DNA of 64,000 bases, from contig NZ_JACXIY010000001.1 of assembly GCF_014705655.1 (NCBI RefSeq), forward strand, positions 310,001 to 374,000, written 5' to 3'. Positions 45,438-53,186 of the stretch are shown in pieces (position 1 is the first letter of the stretch; the number at the start of each line of letters is the position of its first letter). The translations under genes were made by a program, and so were the position numbers. The notes under the pieces are model-generated. The model searched no databases, was not told where the DNA came from, and saw only the letters and a program-made list of their open reading frames with translations. This DNA comes from Paenibacillus arenilitoris (lineage in GTDB: Bacteria; Bacillota; Bacilli; Paenibacillales; Paenibacillaceae).

Positions 45438-46976
45438 ATGGCATCCTCTTACGTCATAGGCACGGATATCGGCACGACAAGCACGAAATCCGTCCTATTC
45501 GACGCATCCGGCAAGCTTATTGCCAGCCATACTATCGAATACCCGCTTTACTCCCCGAAGCCGGACGTCGCCGAGCAGGACCCGGACGAAATATTCCGCG
45601 CCGTCGTCGGCACGATCAAGCAGGTCGTCCTGGGCGGAGGCGTCGGGCCTTCCGGCGTGATCTGCGTGTCGTTCAGCTCCGCCATGCATAGCGTGATCGC
45701 CGTCGACGCCGACGGCAAGCCTATTACCAGGTGCATGACTTGGGCGGATAACCGCAGCGCCGGCTGGACCGAGCGGATCAAGAACGAAATGAACGGGCAC
45801 CAAATTTATTTGCGTACGGGCACGCCGCTCCATCCGATGTCCCCGCTGTCCAAGCTCACTTGGCTGAGGCATGAGGAGCCGGAGCTGTTCGCCCGCGCGC
45901 ATAAGATTATCTCGATCAAGGAGTACGTGTTCCACCGGTTGTTCAACCGGTACGTCGTCGATTATTCGATCGCTTCCGCTACCGGCATGTTCAACCTGAG
46001 CGAGCTGGCTTGGGACGAGGAAGCGCTGCGGGTGACCGGCGTGACCGGCGACCGGCTGTCGGAGCCCGTCCCGACTACTTACCGGCTGTCGGGGATGGAC
46101 GCGAAATGGGCGTCCGAGATGAATCTTCCCGCCTCCACGCCGTTCGTCGTCGGGGCGAGCGACGGCGTACTGTCCAACCTGGGGGTGAACGCGATCGATC
46201 CGGGAACGGTCGCCGTTACGATCGGCACGAGCGGAGCGATCCGCACCGTAACGGACAAGCCGGTCACCGATCCGAAAGGGCGCATCTTCTGCTATGCGCT
46301 GACCGAGGAGATGTGGGTCGTCGGCGGTCCCGTCAATAACGGCGGAATGATCTTCCGCTGGCTTCGCGACCAGCTCTGCGCACCCGAGATAGAGACGGCC
46401 CGCCTGCTTGGCAAGGATCCGTACGAGGTGCTGACCGAGATCGCTTCCCTTGTGCCTCCGGGCGCGGACGGCCTCCTGTTCCACCCTTATTTGGCCGGGG
46501 AGCGGGCGCCGCTGTGGGACGCCCATGCGAGGGGCTCCTTCTTCGGGCTGGGCTTGCACCATAAGAAGCAGCATATGATCCGCGCCGTTCTCGAAGGCGT
46601 CATCTTCAATTTGTTCACCGTCTTCATGGCGCTGGAGGAGCTGATCGGCCATCCGAAGAAGATTCAGGCGACGGGAGGCTTCGCCAGATCCGAGCTGTGG
46701 CGCCAGATGATGGCCGACATCTTCGATCAGGAGGTGCTGGTGCCGGAAAGCTTCGAGAGCTCTTGCCTCGGCGCCGCGATTCTCGGCATGTACAGCGTCG
46801 GAGAAGTCGACTCGCTGCATGTCGTATCGAAGATGATGGGGACGAGCCACCGGCATGTGCCGAACAAAGACAACGCCGAGCGGTACAAGGAGCTGAGCCG
46901 GATCTTCGTCCGCGTCTCCCGCCTTCTGTCGGAGGAGTACCGGGCAATCGCCGCTTATCAGAACAAATGGATGTAA
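45438..46976 (+). CDS. gntK: Gluconokinase (FGGY family)
   Basis: Phosphorylates gluconate to 6-phosphogluconate. 512 residues, normal for FGGY-type GntK of Bacillales. Seen: phosphate-binding loop GTDIGTTSTKSVLFD near residue 8, MTWADNRSAGW (about 98), VVGASDGVLSNLG and the adenosine motif GTSGAIR, and ATGGFARSELWRQMMADIF near the C-terminus. AAGGAG precedes the ATG. Last gene of the operon; a strong terminator follows at 46988. Confidence 0.93.
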   Translation: MASSYVIGTDIGTTSTKSVLFDASGKLIASHTIEYPLYSPKPDVAEQDPDEIFRAVVGTIKQVVLGGGVGPSGVICVSFSSAMHSVIAVDADGKPITRCMTWADNRSAGWTERIKNEMNGHQIYLRTGTPLHPMSPLSKLTWLRHEEPELFARAHKIISIKEYVFHRLFNRYVVDYSIASATGMFNLSELAWDEEALRVTGVTGDRLSEPVPTTYRLSGMDAKWASEMNLPASTPFVVGASDGVLSNLGVNAIDPGTVAVTIGTSGAIRTVTDKPVTDPKGRIFCYALTEEMWVVGGPVNNGGMIFRWLRDQLCAPEIETARLLGKDPYEVLTEIASLVPPGADGLLFHPYLAGERAPLWDAHARGSFFGLGLHHKKQHMIRAVLEGVIFNLFTVFMALEELIGHPKKIQATGGFARSELWRQMMADIFDQEVLVPESFESSCLGAAILGMYSVGEVDSLHVVSKMMGTSHRHVPNKDNAERYKELSRIFVRVSRLLSEEYRAIAAYQNKWM

Positions 46977-46987
46977 CAACGCGCATG

Positions 46988-47021
46988 GACGATTCCGGAT
47001 TTGCCGGAGTCGTCTTTTTTT
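46988..47021 (+). terminator. Terminator of the gluconate operon
   Basis: GACGATTCCGG pairs with CCGGAGTCGTC (one G-T pair) around ATTTG, followed by seven T. Confidence 0.92.
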
Positions 47022-47155
47022 GCGAGGAAAACGCCAGGCGGGATCTCCTCCTCTGCGATGCTTCGGTGATTATTCGAATTGAATAATTTTTAATGAAAAT
47101 TCATTGATAATTCTGCTAAAATATTCATTAAGCGTACTCTATGGGAGGGTGTTTC

Positions 47156-47686
47156 ATGAAATTAAGCTCGATCTTACACAGACTTAACGGATTGTATAAA
47201 TTCGGAAACTCGGCAACGAAGCTGCGGGGGAAGGTGTTTGTCAATCGCATCGGCTCCATCCGGACCGGCAGAAATTTATCCATCGTCGGACACCCGTGGG
47301 CGGTTCAAATTACGAGTACGAGAGGAGCCAGCCTGACGTTCGGGGATAACGTATACGTCAATGCCGGCGTCGGCATTGCGGCCAACAAAGAAATCGTCAT
47401 CGGCGATAACGTCAAGATCGGTCCGAGAACGAGCATTTTCGACAGCAATTATCATCGCATAGACTCGGCCGACAAGAGCGAGATGAGCAGAAGGATTACA
47501 ATTGGCAATAACGTGTGGATCGGAGCGGACTGCACCATTTTGCCGGGCGTTACGATCGGGGACAATTCCGTCATCGCGGCCAAAAGCACCGTCAATAAGG
47601 ACGTCCCCAAAAACGTGCTGGTCGGCGGAAGTCCCGCGAAGGTCATCCGCGAGCTGGAAATCGAGGATGGATGGATCAGGGACTAA
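47156..47686 (+). CDS. Hexapeptide-repeat acyltransferase
   Basis: Left-handed beta-helix acyltransferase, 176 residues, related to maltose/galactoside O-acetyltransferases and WbbJ-type enzymes. Seen: many I/V-G-D/N-N-V hexapeptide turns (FGDNVYVNAGVGIAANKEIVIGDNVKIGP), the catalytic histidine in DSNYHRI, and the C-terminal VLVGGSPAKVIRE closing loop. ATG 47156 is preceded by GGGAGGGTG; an ATG at 47141 would overlap that site. The upstream gap is AT-rich. Monocistronic. It probably acetylates a cell-surface or free carbohydrate; the acceptor is unknown. Confidence 0.88.
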   Translation: MKLSSILHRLNGLYKFGNSATKLRGKVFVNRIGSIRTGRNLSIVGHPWAVQITSTRGASLTFGDNVYVNAGVGIAANKEIVIGDNVKIGPRTSIFDSNYHRIDSADKSEMSRRITIGNNVWIGADCTILPGVTIGDNSVIAAKSTVNKDVPKNVLVGGSPAKVIRELEIEDGWIRD

Positions 47687-47772
47687 TGTTGGGCGTACAA
47701 CCGCCTCCGGCATAAGCGGTTTGGCTTGCGCCGGCGATCGAAAGGGAGTTGGAGAGGAAGCGCCGCGTCCCC

Positions 47773-47960
47773 GTTAGCTGCTGATTTTGAAACTAAAACG
47801 GCGTCAGGCTTAAACTGCTGCCGTTTTATTTCAGATTTTGAAACTAAATGGGATATGCGGGGCTGCATCGGCCTCTTAATGCGGATTGGTTTCATAATTT
47901 GCGACTAATCCGCGATCCGGTTGCTGCAGGGACCATTTAGTTTCAGAAAATGAAATGAAG
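47773..47960. repeat. Palindrome array B (51-61-51 bp)
   Basis: Four palindromes of the TTTAGTTTCA-N5-TGAAACTAAA family centred at 47785 (right half only), 47836, 47897 (right half altered) and 47948. Between copies 1 and 2 AAAACGGC pairs with GCCGTTTT, extending the complementarity of the flanking arms into one long hairpin. Same flavour as array A, 18 kb away. 47687-47772 shows nothing else. Confidence 0.85.
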
Positions 47961-48021
47961 TCGGGTGCACCGTCTTCGCCGCGTACTGCTTCTCCTCCCT
48001 AGCCCCGCCTCAGTAACTCCA

Positions 48022-48103
48022 AAGCCCCAACCAAGCCCCAACCAAGCCCCAACCAAGCCCCAACCAAGCCCCAACCAAGCCCTACCTAAGCCCCACCTAA
48101 GCC
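48022..48103. repeat. 11-bp tandem repeat
   Basis: The unit AAGCCCCAACC starts at 48022, 48033, 48044, 48055, 48066 and, with changes, 48077, 48088 and 48099: over seven units in strict 11-bp register. It is strongly C-rich on the plus strand. Confidence 0.93.
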
Positions 48104-48109
48104 GCTCTA

Positions 48110-48250
48110 AAGTTACTTCCCAATCCTCACCGAAGTTAATTCTAGCTGTTCCCAATCCGCTCCTAAGTTACTCCAAACTCCTTCCAATCCGCACCGAAGT
48201 TTATCCAAGCTGTTCCCAATCAGCTCCTATGATTACTCCAAGCTCCTCCC
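48110..48250. repeat. Degenerate 55-64-bp minisatellite
   Basis: Two and a half units beginning AGTTACT at 48111, 48166 and (ATTACT) 48232 share blocks such as CACCGAAGTT, AGCTGTTCCCAATC and GCTCCTA. It follows the 11-bp repeat directly and has a similar pyrimidine bias. No gene is supported here. Confidence 0.75.
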
Positions 48251-48340
48251 GAGCTCTCAAGCTCCAATGAGCCGCGCCCATGCCCCCATAACGCGGCTTG
48301 CTTCGGCCGGCCGGCCCGGGTATCTTTTTTTTGCACTTTT

Positions 48341-48383
48341 TTTAGAATTCATTTAGAGGCCGTTAAGAGACGGAGGCTATTCT
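48341..48383 (+). promoter_or_regulatory. Direct-repeat response-regulator site and promoter
   Basis: TTTAGA (48341), TTTAGA (48352) and TTAAGA (48363) recur with an exact 11-bp period, 10 bp upstream of a TATTCT -10 box (48378-48383). Such spaced direct repeats in place of a -35 box are typical for activation by OmpR/PhoB-type regulators. The OmpR-type regulator at the end of this cluster (52374) is the natural candidate. Confidence 0.6.
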
Positions 48384-48425
48384 GGTTATGGAAAGCTTTC
48401 TAAATAAAAACGACGGAGGTACACA

Positions 48426-49328
48426 ATGAAGAAAAAATGGGTGACGATGGGAGCGGTGTTTGGCATCGGGGCGGTCATGCTGACGGCAAGCGGCTTGTCC
48501 GCCATGGCAAGCACGTCCGGGTATGAAGCGTACAAATCGGCGGTCAAAAACGTTCATTCGGCCGCGAGCATGACAACCGGGGGGACGATTACGGTTACCG
48601 ACAACGGCCGCACGGTATTAAGCGCCGATCTGACGGCAAAAATCAATCATGACCGCGACGCGATGAGCGCGGCGGTAACGGTTGGCGACGGTTCCGAAGA
48701 ACATACGATGAACATGTACCGGCAGGATGGACAAATCATTTTGGACGACGGCAAGAGCGGCGTATATAAGCGGATCGAAACGGGCGGCGAGCATTGGAAG
48801 AAGGACGGCGGGCAGCATGTCGGACCGCCGGCGCACGCGGAGAGGATCATCGACGCCTTGATGGGCAGCCTGAAGGACCTTGCGACCGTCGAAGCGACGG
48901 CGGACGGCGGCAAGCTCGCTTCGCTCCATCTGTCCGGCAGCCAAATTCCGGCGGTCGCGAATGCGGTCGGCTCGTTGTTCGTCTCGAACATGTCGAACGG
49001 CGAGCATGGCGCGCATTGGGGCGGCGAAGCGGCGCAGAATCCGATGCATCCCAATTGGACGGCGAACTGGCCGAAATTGACGGATCAAATCAGCGTGGAA
49101 CAAATCGAGCTCGACGCGGACATTAATCCAAGCAACTACCTTGAGCGCCAAGAAGCCGAGATCGTCATTACCGGCAAGGATGAGAGCGGCGCTTCGCACG
49201 AAGTGGTGATCACGGTCGACGTCGACCTGTCGGGCTTTAACGAAACCGTGCCGGATGCGATCGATTTGACCGGCAAGCAGGTAGAGACGATTCGGAACGA
49301 AGAGAACGGCCCTCCTTGGGCGCATTAA
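48426..49328 (+). CDS. Secreted protein of unknown function
   Basis: Exported protein, 300 residues, not recognized. Seen: signal peptide (KKK, hydrophobic core, AMA/ST cleavage near residue 28) and a mature beta-rich region with repeated T/V-rich strands (TTGGTITVTDNGRTVLSADLTAKI), reminiscent in style of outer-surface lipoprotein-sorting or DUF-type domains. The middle is rich in His and Gly (GEHGAHWGGEA). RBS GGAGG. It is the first gene of a cluster with an ABC-2 exporter and a two-component system. It might be the sensed partner or a target of envelope stress. A GC-rich hairpin separates it from the ABC genes. Confidence 0.7.
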   Translation: MKKKWVTMGAVFGIGAVMLTASGLSAMASTSGYEAYKSAVKNVHSAASMTTGGTITVTDNGRTVLSADLTAKINHDRDAMSAAVTVGDGSEEHTMNMYRQDGQIILDDGKSGVYKRIETGGEHWKKDGGQHVGPPAHAERIIDALMGSLKDLATVEATADGGKLASLHLSGSQIPAVANAVGSLFVSNMSNGEHGAHWGGEAAQNPMHPNWTANWPKLTDQISVEQIELDADINPSNYLERQEAEIVITGKDESGASHEVVITVDVDLSGFNETVPDAIDLTGKQVETIRNEENGPPWAH

Positions 49329-49335
49329 GACAGCC

Positions 49336-49363
49336 GCGGCCGGGCGAGCGATCGCCCGGCCGC
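49336..49363 (+). other. 12-bp GC hairpin with GCGA tetraloop in an operon gap
   Basis: GCGGCCGGGCGA pairs perfectly with TCGCCCGGCCGC around a GCGA (GNRA-type) loop, between the secreted-protein gene and the ABC gene. It has no T-tract. It may be an mRNA processing or stabilizing element, or a partial attenuator that sets the ratio of upstream to downstream products. Confidence 0.75.
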
Positions 49364-49394
49364 GCAACCAAACGACGAAAAGGAGCTGCTGCGA

Positions 49395-50138
49395 TTGGAA
49401 CGCGAACGCGTATTGGAAGTGAAGGACGCGGCCAAACGGTTCAGGAACGGCCGCGGCATTAAGGGAGTCAGCCTCGAGCTGTCAAGGGGAGACGTCTACG
49501 GCCTGTTCGGACCGAACGGCGCGGGCAAGACGACGCTGCTCAAGCTGATCACGGGCCTCATCCGGCCCGATCGCGGCACCGTCCATTTGTTCGGCAAGCC
49601 AGCGGCGACCAGGTTCGAGGAGGCGATGTCGCGCGTCGGCTGCGTGATCGAATCGGCGGACGCGTACGAATTCATGAGCGCCTACGATAATTTGAAGCTG
49701 GCGGCAAGGTTCTACCCGGGCATCGCCGCCGGCCGAATCGATCAAGCGCTCGAGGAGGTCGGCCTCGCGCCGTACAAAAAAGAAAAAGCCGGCGGGTTCT
49801 CCCTCGGCATGAAGCAGAGGCTGGCGCTCGCCGCGGCCTTGCTGCCGGGGCCCGAGCTCGTCATCCTCGACGAGCCGACCAACGGCCTCGATATCGAAGG
49901 CATGGTCGACATCAGGCGGACGATCGAGCGGCTGGCGCGGGAGCAAGGCATCGCCTTTATCATCTCCAGCCATATGATCGGCGACATGGAGAAGCTGGTG
50001 AACCGGTTCGGCATATTGCAAGGCGGCGAGCTGATCCGTCAGGAACGCCTGCAGGACCTTCTGCCGGAAGGGACGACGCTGGAGCAGTACTATATGGCGC
50101 AAATCCAATCGAAGAAGGAAGCGGATGCTTATGCATAG
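49395..50138 (+). CDS. ABC transporter ATP-binding protein (BcrA type)
   Basis: ATPase of an ABC-2-type exporter, 247 residues. Seen: Walker A GPNGAGKTT (39-47), Q-loop region, signature FSLGMKQRLALA, Walker B LVILDEPTNGLD and the switch histidine in SSHMIGDM. It resembles the bacitracin-resistance BcrA/lantibiotic-immunity group. The start is TTG 49395 with AAGGAG 12 bases upstream. It overlaps the permease gene by 14 bp. Together they may remove an antimicrobial peptide or export a small molecule, under control of the adjacent sensor pair. Confidence 0.92.
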   Translation: MERERVLEVKDAAKRFRNGRGIKGVSLELSRGDVYGLFGPNGAGKTTLLKLITGLIRPDRGTVHLFGKPAATRFEEAMSRVGCVIESADAYEFMSAYDNLKLAARFYPGIAAGRIDQALEEVGLAPYKKEKAGGFSLGMKQRLALAAALLPGPELVILDEPTNGLDIEGMVDIRRTIERLAREQGIAFIISSHMIGDMEKLVNRFGILQGGELIRQERLQDLLPEGTTLEQYYMAQIQSKKEADAYA

Positions 50139-50880
50139 TTTAAAAGCGAATTGGCTGAACGAAATGGAGAAGCTGTGGGTTCAGCGGCGCACGAAGGGAT
50201 TCCTGCTGCTGACGCTGCTTATTCCGGCGGCTGCCGCGGCGGCGATGGCGCTGCTGCAGCGGAGCGCCGGATTCGGCTTGGAGCTGGGCGGCGACGTGCC
50301 GATGCTGATGCTCGGCTTGTTCACGACGCTGTTCCTGCCGCTGTTCCTGATGATGACCGCCGTCGATTTGTTTACCGGCGAAGCCGCGGCCCGCACGCTT
50401 AAGCTCGCCCTGGTGCGGCCGATTACCCGCGCCAAGCTGTTCGCCTCCAAGGTGCTCGCGCTCGCCGCCTACATTGCCGTTCATCTCGCGGCCGTCTGGC
50501 TGACGTCCGTCGCGGCGGGCCTCTTGTTGAACGGGCCCGGCATGCTCGGCAGGCTGGCGGGCAGCGCGCTTGCCTATGCGGTCGCTTTCGCGCCCATGTT
50601 CGCGATCGGCTTGATCGCCGTGCTGATCGCCCAGCGGTTCACGAGCAGCGCCGGCGCGCTCGGCCTGATGATCTTCGTCTTCGCCGCCGCGAAGCTGCTG
50701 CCGTACGTGCTGCCCGAGGCCGCGGTCTGGTCCGTCTTCTCGCATACCGATTGGCATACGCTGTGGGTCGGAGACGGCGCATCGGCCGGGAAGCGGTTAA
50801 ATACGTTTTTCATTCTTGTTTCTTATAGTATGATGGCTTATATGGGCAGCTTGATGATGTTCGAGAGAAAGCCATTCTAG
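50125..50880 (+). CDS. ABC-2 type transporter permease
   Basis: Membrane subunit, 251 residues with six hydrophobic segments, of the ABC-2 exporter whose ATPase is encoded directly upstream (14-bp overlap). Seen: N-terminal cytoplasmic segment NWLNEMEKLWVQRRTKGFLLLT, typical of BcrB-like permeases, and the first extracellular loop. ATG 50125 follows GAAGGA; ATG 50131 is also possible. The kinase gene begins 21 bp after the stop. Confidence 0.88.
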   Translation: MLMHSLKANWLNEMEKLWVQRRTKGFLLLTLLIPAAAAAAMALLQRSAGFGLELGGDVPMLMLGLFTTLFLPLFLMMTAVDLFTGEAAARTLKLALVRPITRAKLFASKVLALAAYIAVHLAAVWLTSVAAGLLLNGPGMLGRLAGSALAYAVAFAPMFAIGLIAVLIAQRFTSSAGALGLMIFVFAAAKLLPYVLPEAAVWSVFSHTDWHTLWVGDGASAGKRLNTFFILVSYSMMAYMGSLMMFERKPF

Positions 50881-50901
50881 ATTGAAGCAAGGAGCAGCGC
50901 A

Positions 50902-52377
50902 ATGACGATCCGCAAAAGACTGATATTATCCTATATCGCCATGGTGCTCATTCCGGTCATTTTGTTCATGGCGGTGACCCTCGCGGTTATCGGGCTGTTC
51001 TTCGGCGATTGGAACGGCGATTTGAAGCCCGACAATCATTTCGGCCACGACAACATGAGGATGATCGGGGAGACGATGGGCAACCGGGAGCAGTTGTTCT
51101 CGAACGTCAAGTACTTGGCGAATTACGAGCCGGACCTTTTGGCCGACGAATCTTACCTTCTAGAAACGGATGAAGCGTTTAACGGCCTCGAAGCGGGCCT
51201 GGTCGTTGCGAGGGACGACGGCATCCTGTATGCGTCCCCGCTCGTTGAAGGGCCGGGGCTGTACGAACAGCTCGCGAATTACAAGCCGGGATGGAACGCG
51301 AAGATCAACGATCGGTTCACGGTCGAAAAGCATGACTTCGCGTTTGGCGATCAGAGCGCCGGCACGATCTATTTGCTGTCGGATATGACGCCGCTCATCG
51401 ACCGGATGCAGCAGCTTTTCCCGATATTGTTCCTATCCCTCCTGCTTATTATCGGACTGACCAACGGCTTGCTCACATACCTCGTGTCGAAGAGCATCAT
51501 CAAGCCGCTCCGCTTGCTCAAGACGGCGGCGGAGCAGATCAAGGAGGGCAATCTCGACCAGGCGCTGGCGCTCGGACGGAAGGACGAATTCGGCAAAGTC
51601 GGGGAAGCGTTCGAAGAAATGCGGGAAAGGCTGCGCGAATCGATCCGTCTCCAGCTGCAGTACGAGGAAAACCGGAAGGAGCTCATCTCGAACATTTCCC
51701 ATGATTTGAAAACCCCGATTACCGGCATCAAGGCTTGTATCGAGGGGCTCCGGGACGGCATCGCCGATACGGAGAAGAAGCGGGACAAATATATGGAGAT
51801 GATCGACAAAAAGACGGGCGACATGGATCGGCTGATCGATGAGCTGTTTCTGTTCTCCAAGCTGGATTTGAAGCGGCTGCCGTTTCATTTCGAACGGATC
51901 GACATCGCTGCCTATATGGAAGACTGCGCAAGGGAGCTGGGAATCGATCCGCATATGAAGGACGCGGCGTTCCGGTTTATTTATGACGGTCCGCGGCCGC
52001 TTTATGTCATGGCCGATCTCGAGAAGCTGCAGCGCGTCATGATGAACATCGTCAACAACAGCGTCAAATATATGCCCGGGGAGGACAAACGCGTCGAGCT
52101 GAGCCTGCTGCGAGGGGCCGAAGAAGCGACGGTCAGCATCCGCGATTACGGACCTGGCATCGAGAAGGAGGCGCTGCCCCATATATTCGACCGGTTCTAC
52201 CGGGCGGACCAATCGCGCAATTCGGCCACCGGCGGAAGCGGCCTCGGCCTTGCGATCGTGAAGCAGATCGTGGAGGCGCACGGCGGGCGGACATGGGCGG
52301 ACAGCGCGCCCGGACTCGGCACGACGATATCGTTTACATTGCCCATGGCGGAGAAGGCAGGCGGAGAGAGCGAATGA
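50902..52377 (+). CDS. Sensor histidine kinase (HAMP, HisKA)
   Basis: Membrane sensor kinase, 491 residues. Seen: two membrane helices (about 10-33 and 170-195) flanking an extracellular domain of ~135 residues, HAMP domain (200-250), HisKA with H267 in NISHDLKTP, and HATPase with NIVNNSVKYM, DYGPGIEKEALPHIFDRFYRAD and GGSGLGLAIVKQI. RBS AAGGAG. It overlaps the response regulator gene by ATGA. Its large extracellular domain means it senses a ligand directly, unlike the BceS kinases that depend on their transporter. Confidence 0.93.
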   Translation: MTIRKRLILSYIAMVLIPVILFMAVTLAVIGLFFGDWNGDLKPDNHFGHDNMRMIGETMGNREQLFSNVKYLANYEPDLLADESYLLETDEAFNGLEAGLVVARDDGILYASPLVEGPGLYEQLANYKPGWNAKINDRFTVEKHDFAFGDQSAGTIYLLSDMTPLIDRMQQLFPILFLSLLLIIGLTNGLLTYLVSKSIIKPLRLLKTAAEQIKEGNLDQALALGRKDEFGKVGEAFEEMRERLRESIRLQLQYEENRKELISNISHDLKTPITGIKACIEGLRDGIADTEKKRDKYMEMIDKKTGDMDRLIDELFLFSKLDLKRLPFHFERIDIAAYMEDCARELGIDPHMKDAAFRFIYDGPRPLYVMADLEKLQRVMMNIVNNSVKYMPGEDKRVELSLLRGAEEATVSIRDYGPGIEKEALPHIFDRFYRADQSRNSATGGSGLGLAIVKQIVEAHGGRTWADSAPGLGTTISFTLPMAEKAGGESE

Positions 52378-53060
52378 AGAGGATACTGATTATCGAAGAC
52401 GAAGCCGTCATCGCGGAGGTCGAGAAGGATTACCTCGAGGCGAACGGCTATGCCGCGGAAATCGCGGAGAGCGGGGATATCGGGCTGCGCAGGGCGCTGG
52501 ACGAAGACTTCGACCTGATTATTTTGGACCTCATGCTGCCGAAGGTGGACGGCTTCGAAATATGCAAGCAGGTGCGCAAGGCGAAGCCGATTCCGATCCT
52601 GATGGTATCCGCGCGCAAGGAGGATATCGACAAAATCCGCGGCCTCGGTCTCGGCGCGGACGATTACGTGATCAAGCCGTTCAGCCTGGCGGAGCTGGTT
52701 GCCCGGGTCAAGGCGCATCTTGCCCGCTTCGACCGGCTGACGAGCCAGACGGCGCCGAAGGACGAGCTGCGGATTCGAGGGCTGCACATCGATAAGCTTT
52801 CGCGCAAAGTGACGCTGAACGGTGCCGACCTGTCGCTGACGAGCAAGGAGTACGATCTGCTGCTCTTCCTGGCGATGCATCCGAACCGGGTGTTCACGAA
52901 GGACGATTTGTACGAAAAAATATGGGGGATGGACTCGTTCGGGGAGCTGGCCTCGGTAACCGTATATATCAGCAAGCTGAGGGAAAAAATCGAGCGCGAC
53001 CCGTCCAAGCCGCAATATATCGAAACGATTTGGGGAGTCGGCTACCGCTTCAATTTGTAG
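52374..53060 (+). CDS. OmpR-family response regulator
   Basis: DNA-binding response regulator, 228 residues. Seen: receiver domain with D52 (LIILDLMLP), conserved lysine in IKPFSLAELVARV, and a C-terminal winged helix (LTSKEYDLLLFLAMHPNRVFTKDDLYEKIWG ... VTVYISKLREKIE ... ETIWGVGYRF). ATG 52374 overlaps the kinase stop. It probably binds the 11-bp-spaced direct repeats at 48341 and so regulates its own cluster (inference). Confidence 0.94.
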   Translation: MKRILIIEDEAVIAEVEKDYLEANGYAAEIAESGDIGLRRALDEDFDLIILDLMLPKVDGFEICKQVRKAKPIPILMVSARKEDIDKIRGLGLGADDYVIKPFSLAELVARVKAHLARFDRLTSQTAPKDELRIRGLHIDKLSRKVTLNGADLSLTSKEYDLLLFLAMHPNRVFTKDDLYEKIWGMDSFGELASVTVYISKLREKIERDPSKPQYIETIWGVGYRFNL

Positions 53061-53064
53061 AAAT

Positions 53065-53108
53065 AAACGTTGGACGGCCAGGCGGCAGCTTGGTGTCGAC
53101 GTTTTTTT
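53065..53108 (+). terminator. Probable terminator after OmpR-type gene
   Basis: AAACGT near 53065 pairs with ACGTTT, with partial pairing inside, followed by eight T in all. The stem is imperfect but the T-tract is strong. Confidence 0.5.
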
Positions 53109-53135
53109 TGGCGCACGGAAAGAAGCCGGCGCGTG

Positions 53136-53172
53136 CAAAAAGACGAACCCCCTTCGCACGGAAGGGGGTTCG
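53136..53172 (-). terminator. Terminator of the sulfatase gene
   Basis: CGAACCCCCTTC and GAAGGGGGTTCG form a 12-bp stem with a 5-base loop. On the minus strand it is followed by TCTTTTT. Confidence 0.9.
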
Positions 53173-53186
53173 GTGACCGATCGGGC

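Noticed and set aside
47943..48155. Minus-strand 70-codon frame with GWGLVGAWLGLG-like repeats
   Set aside because: It is only the translation of the 11-bp tandem repeat; no start signal or neighbouring context supports a protein.
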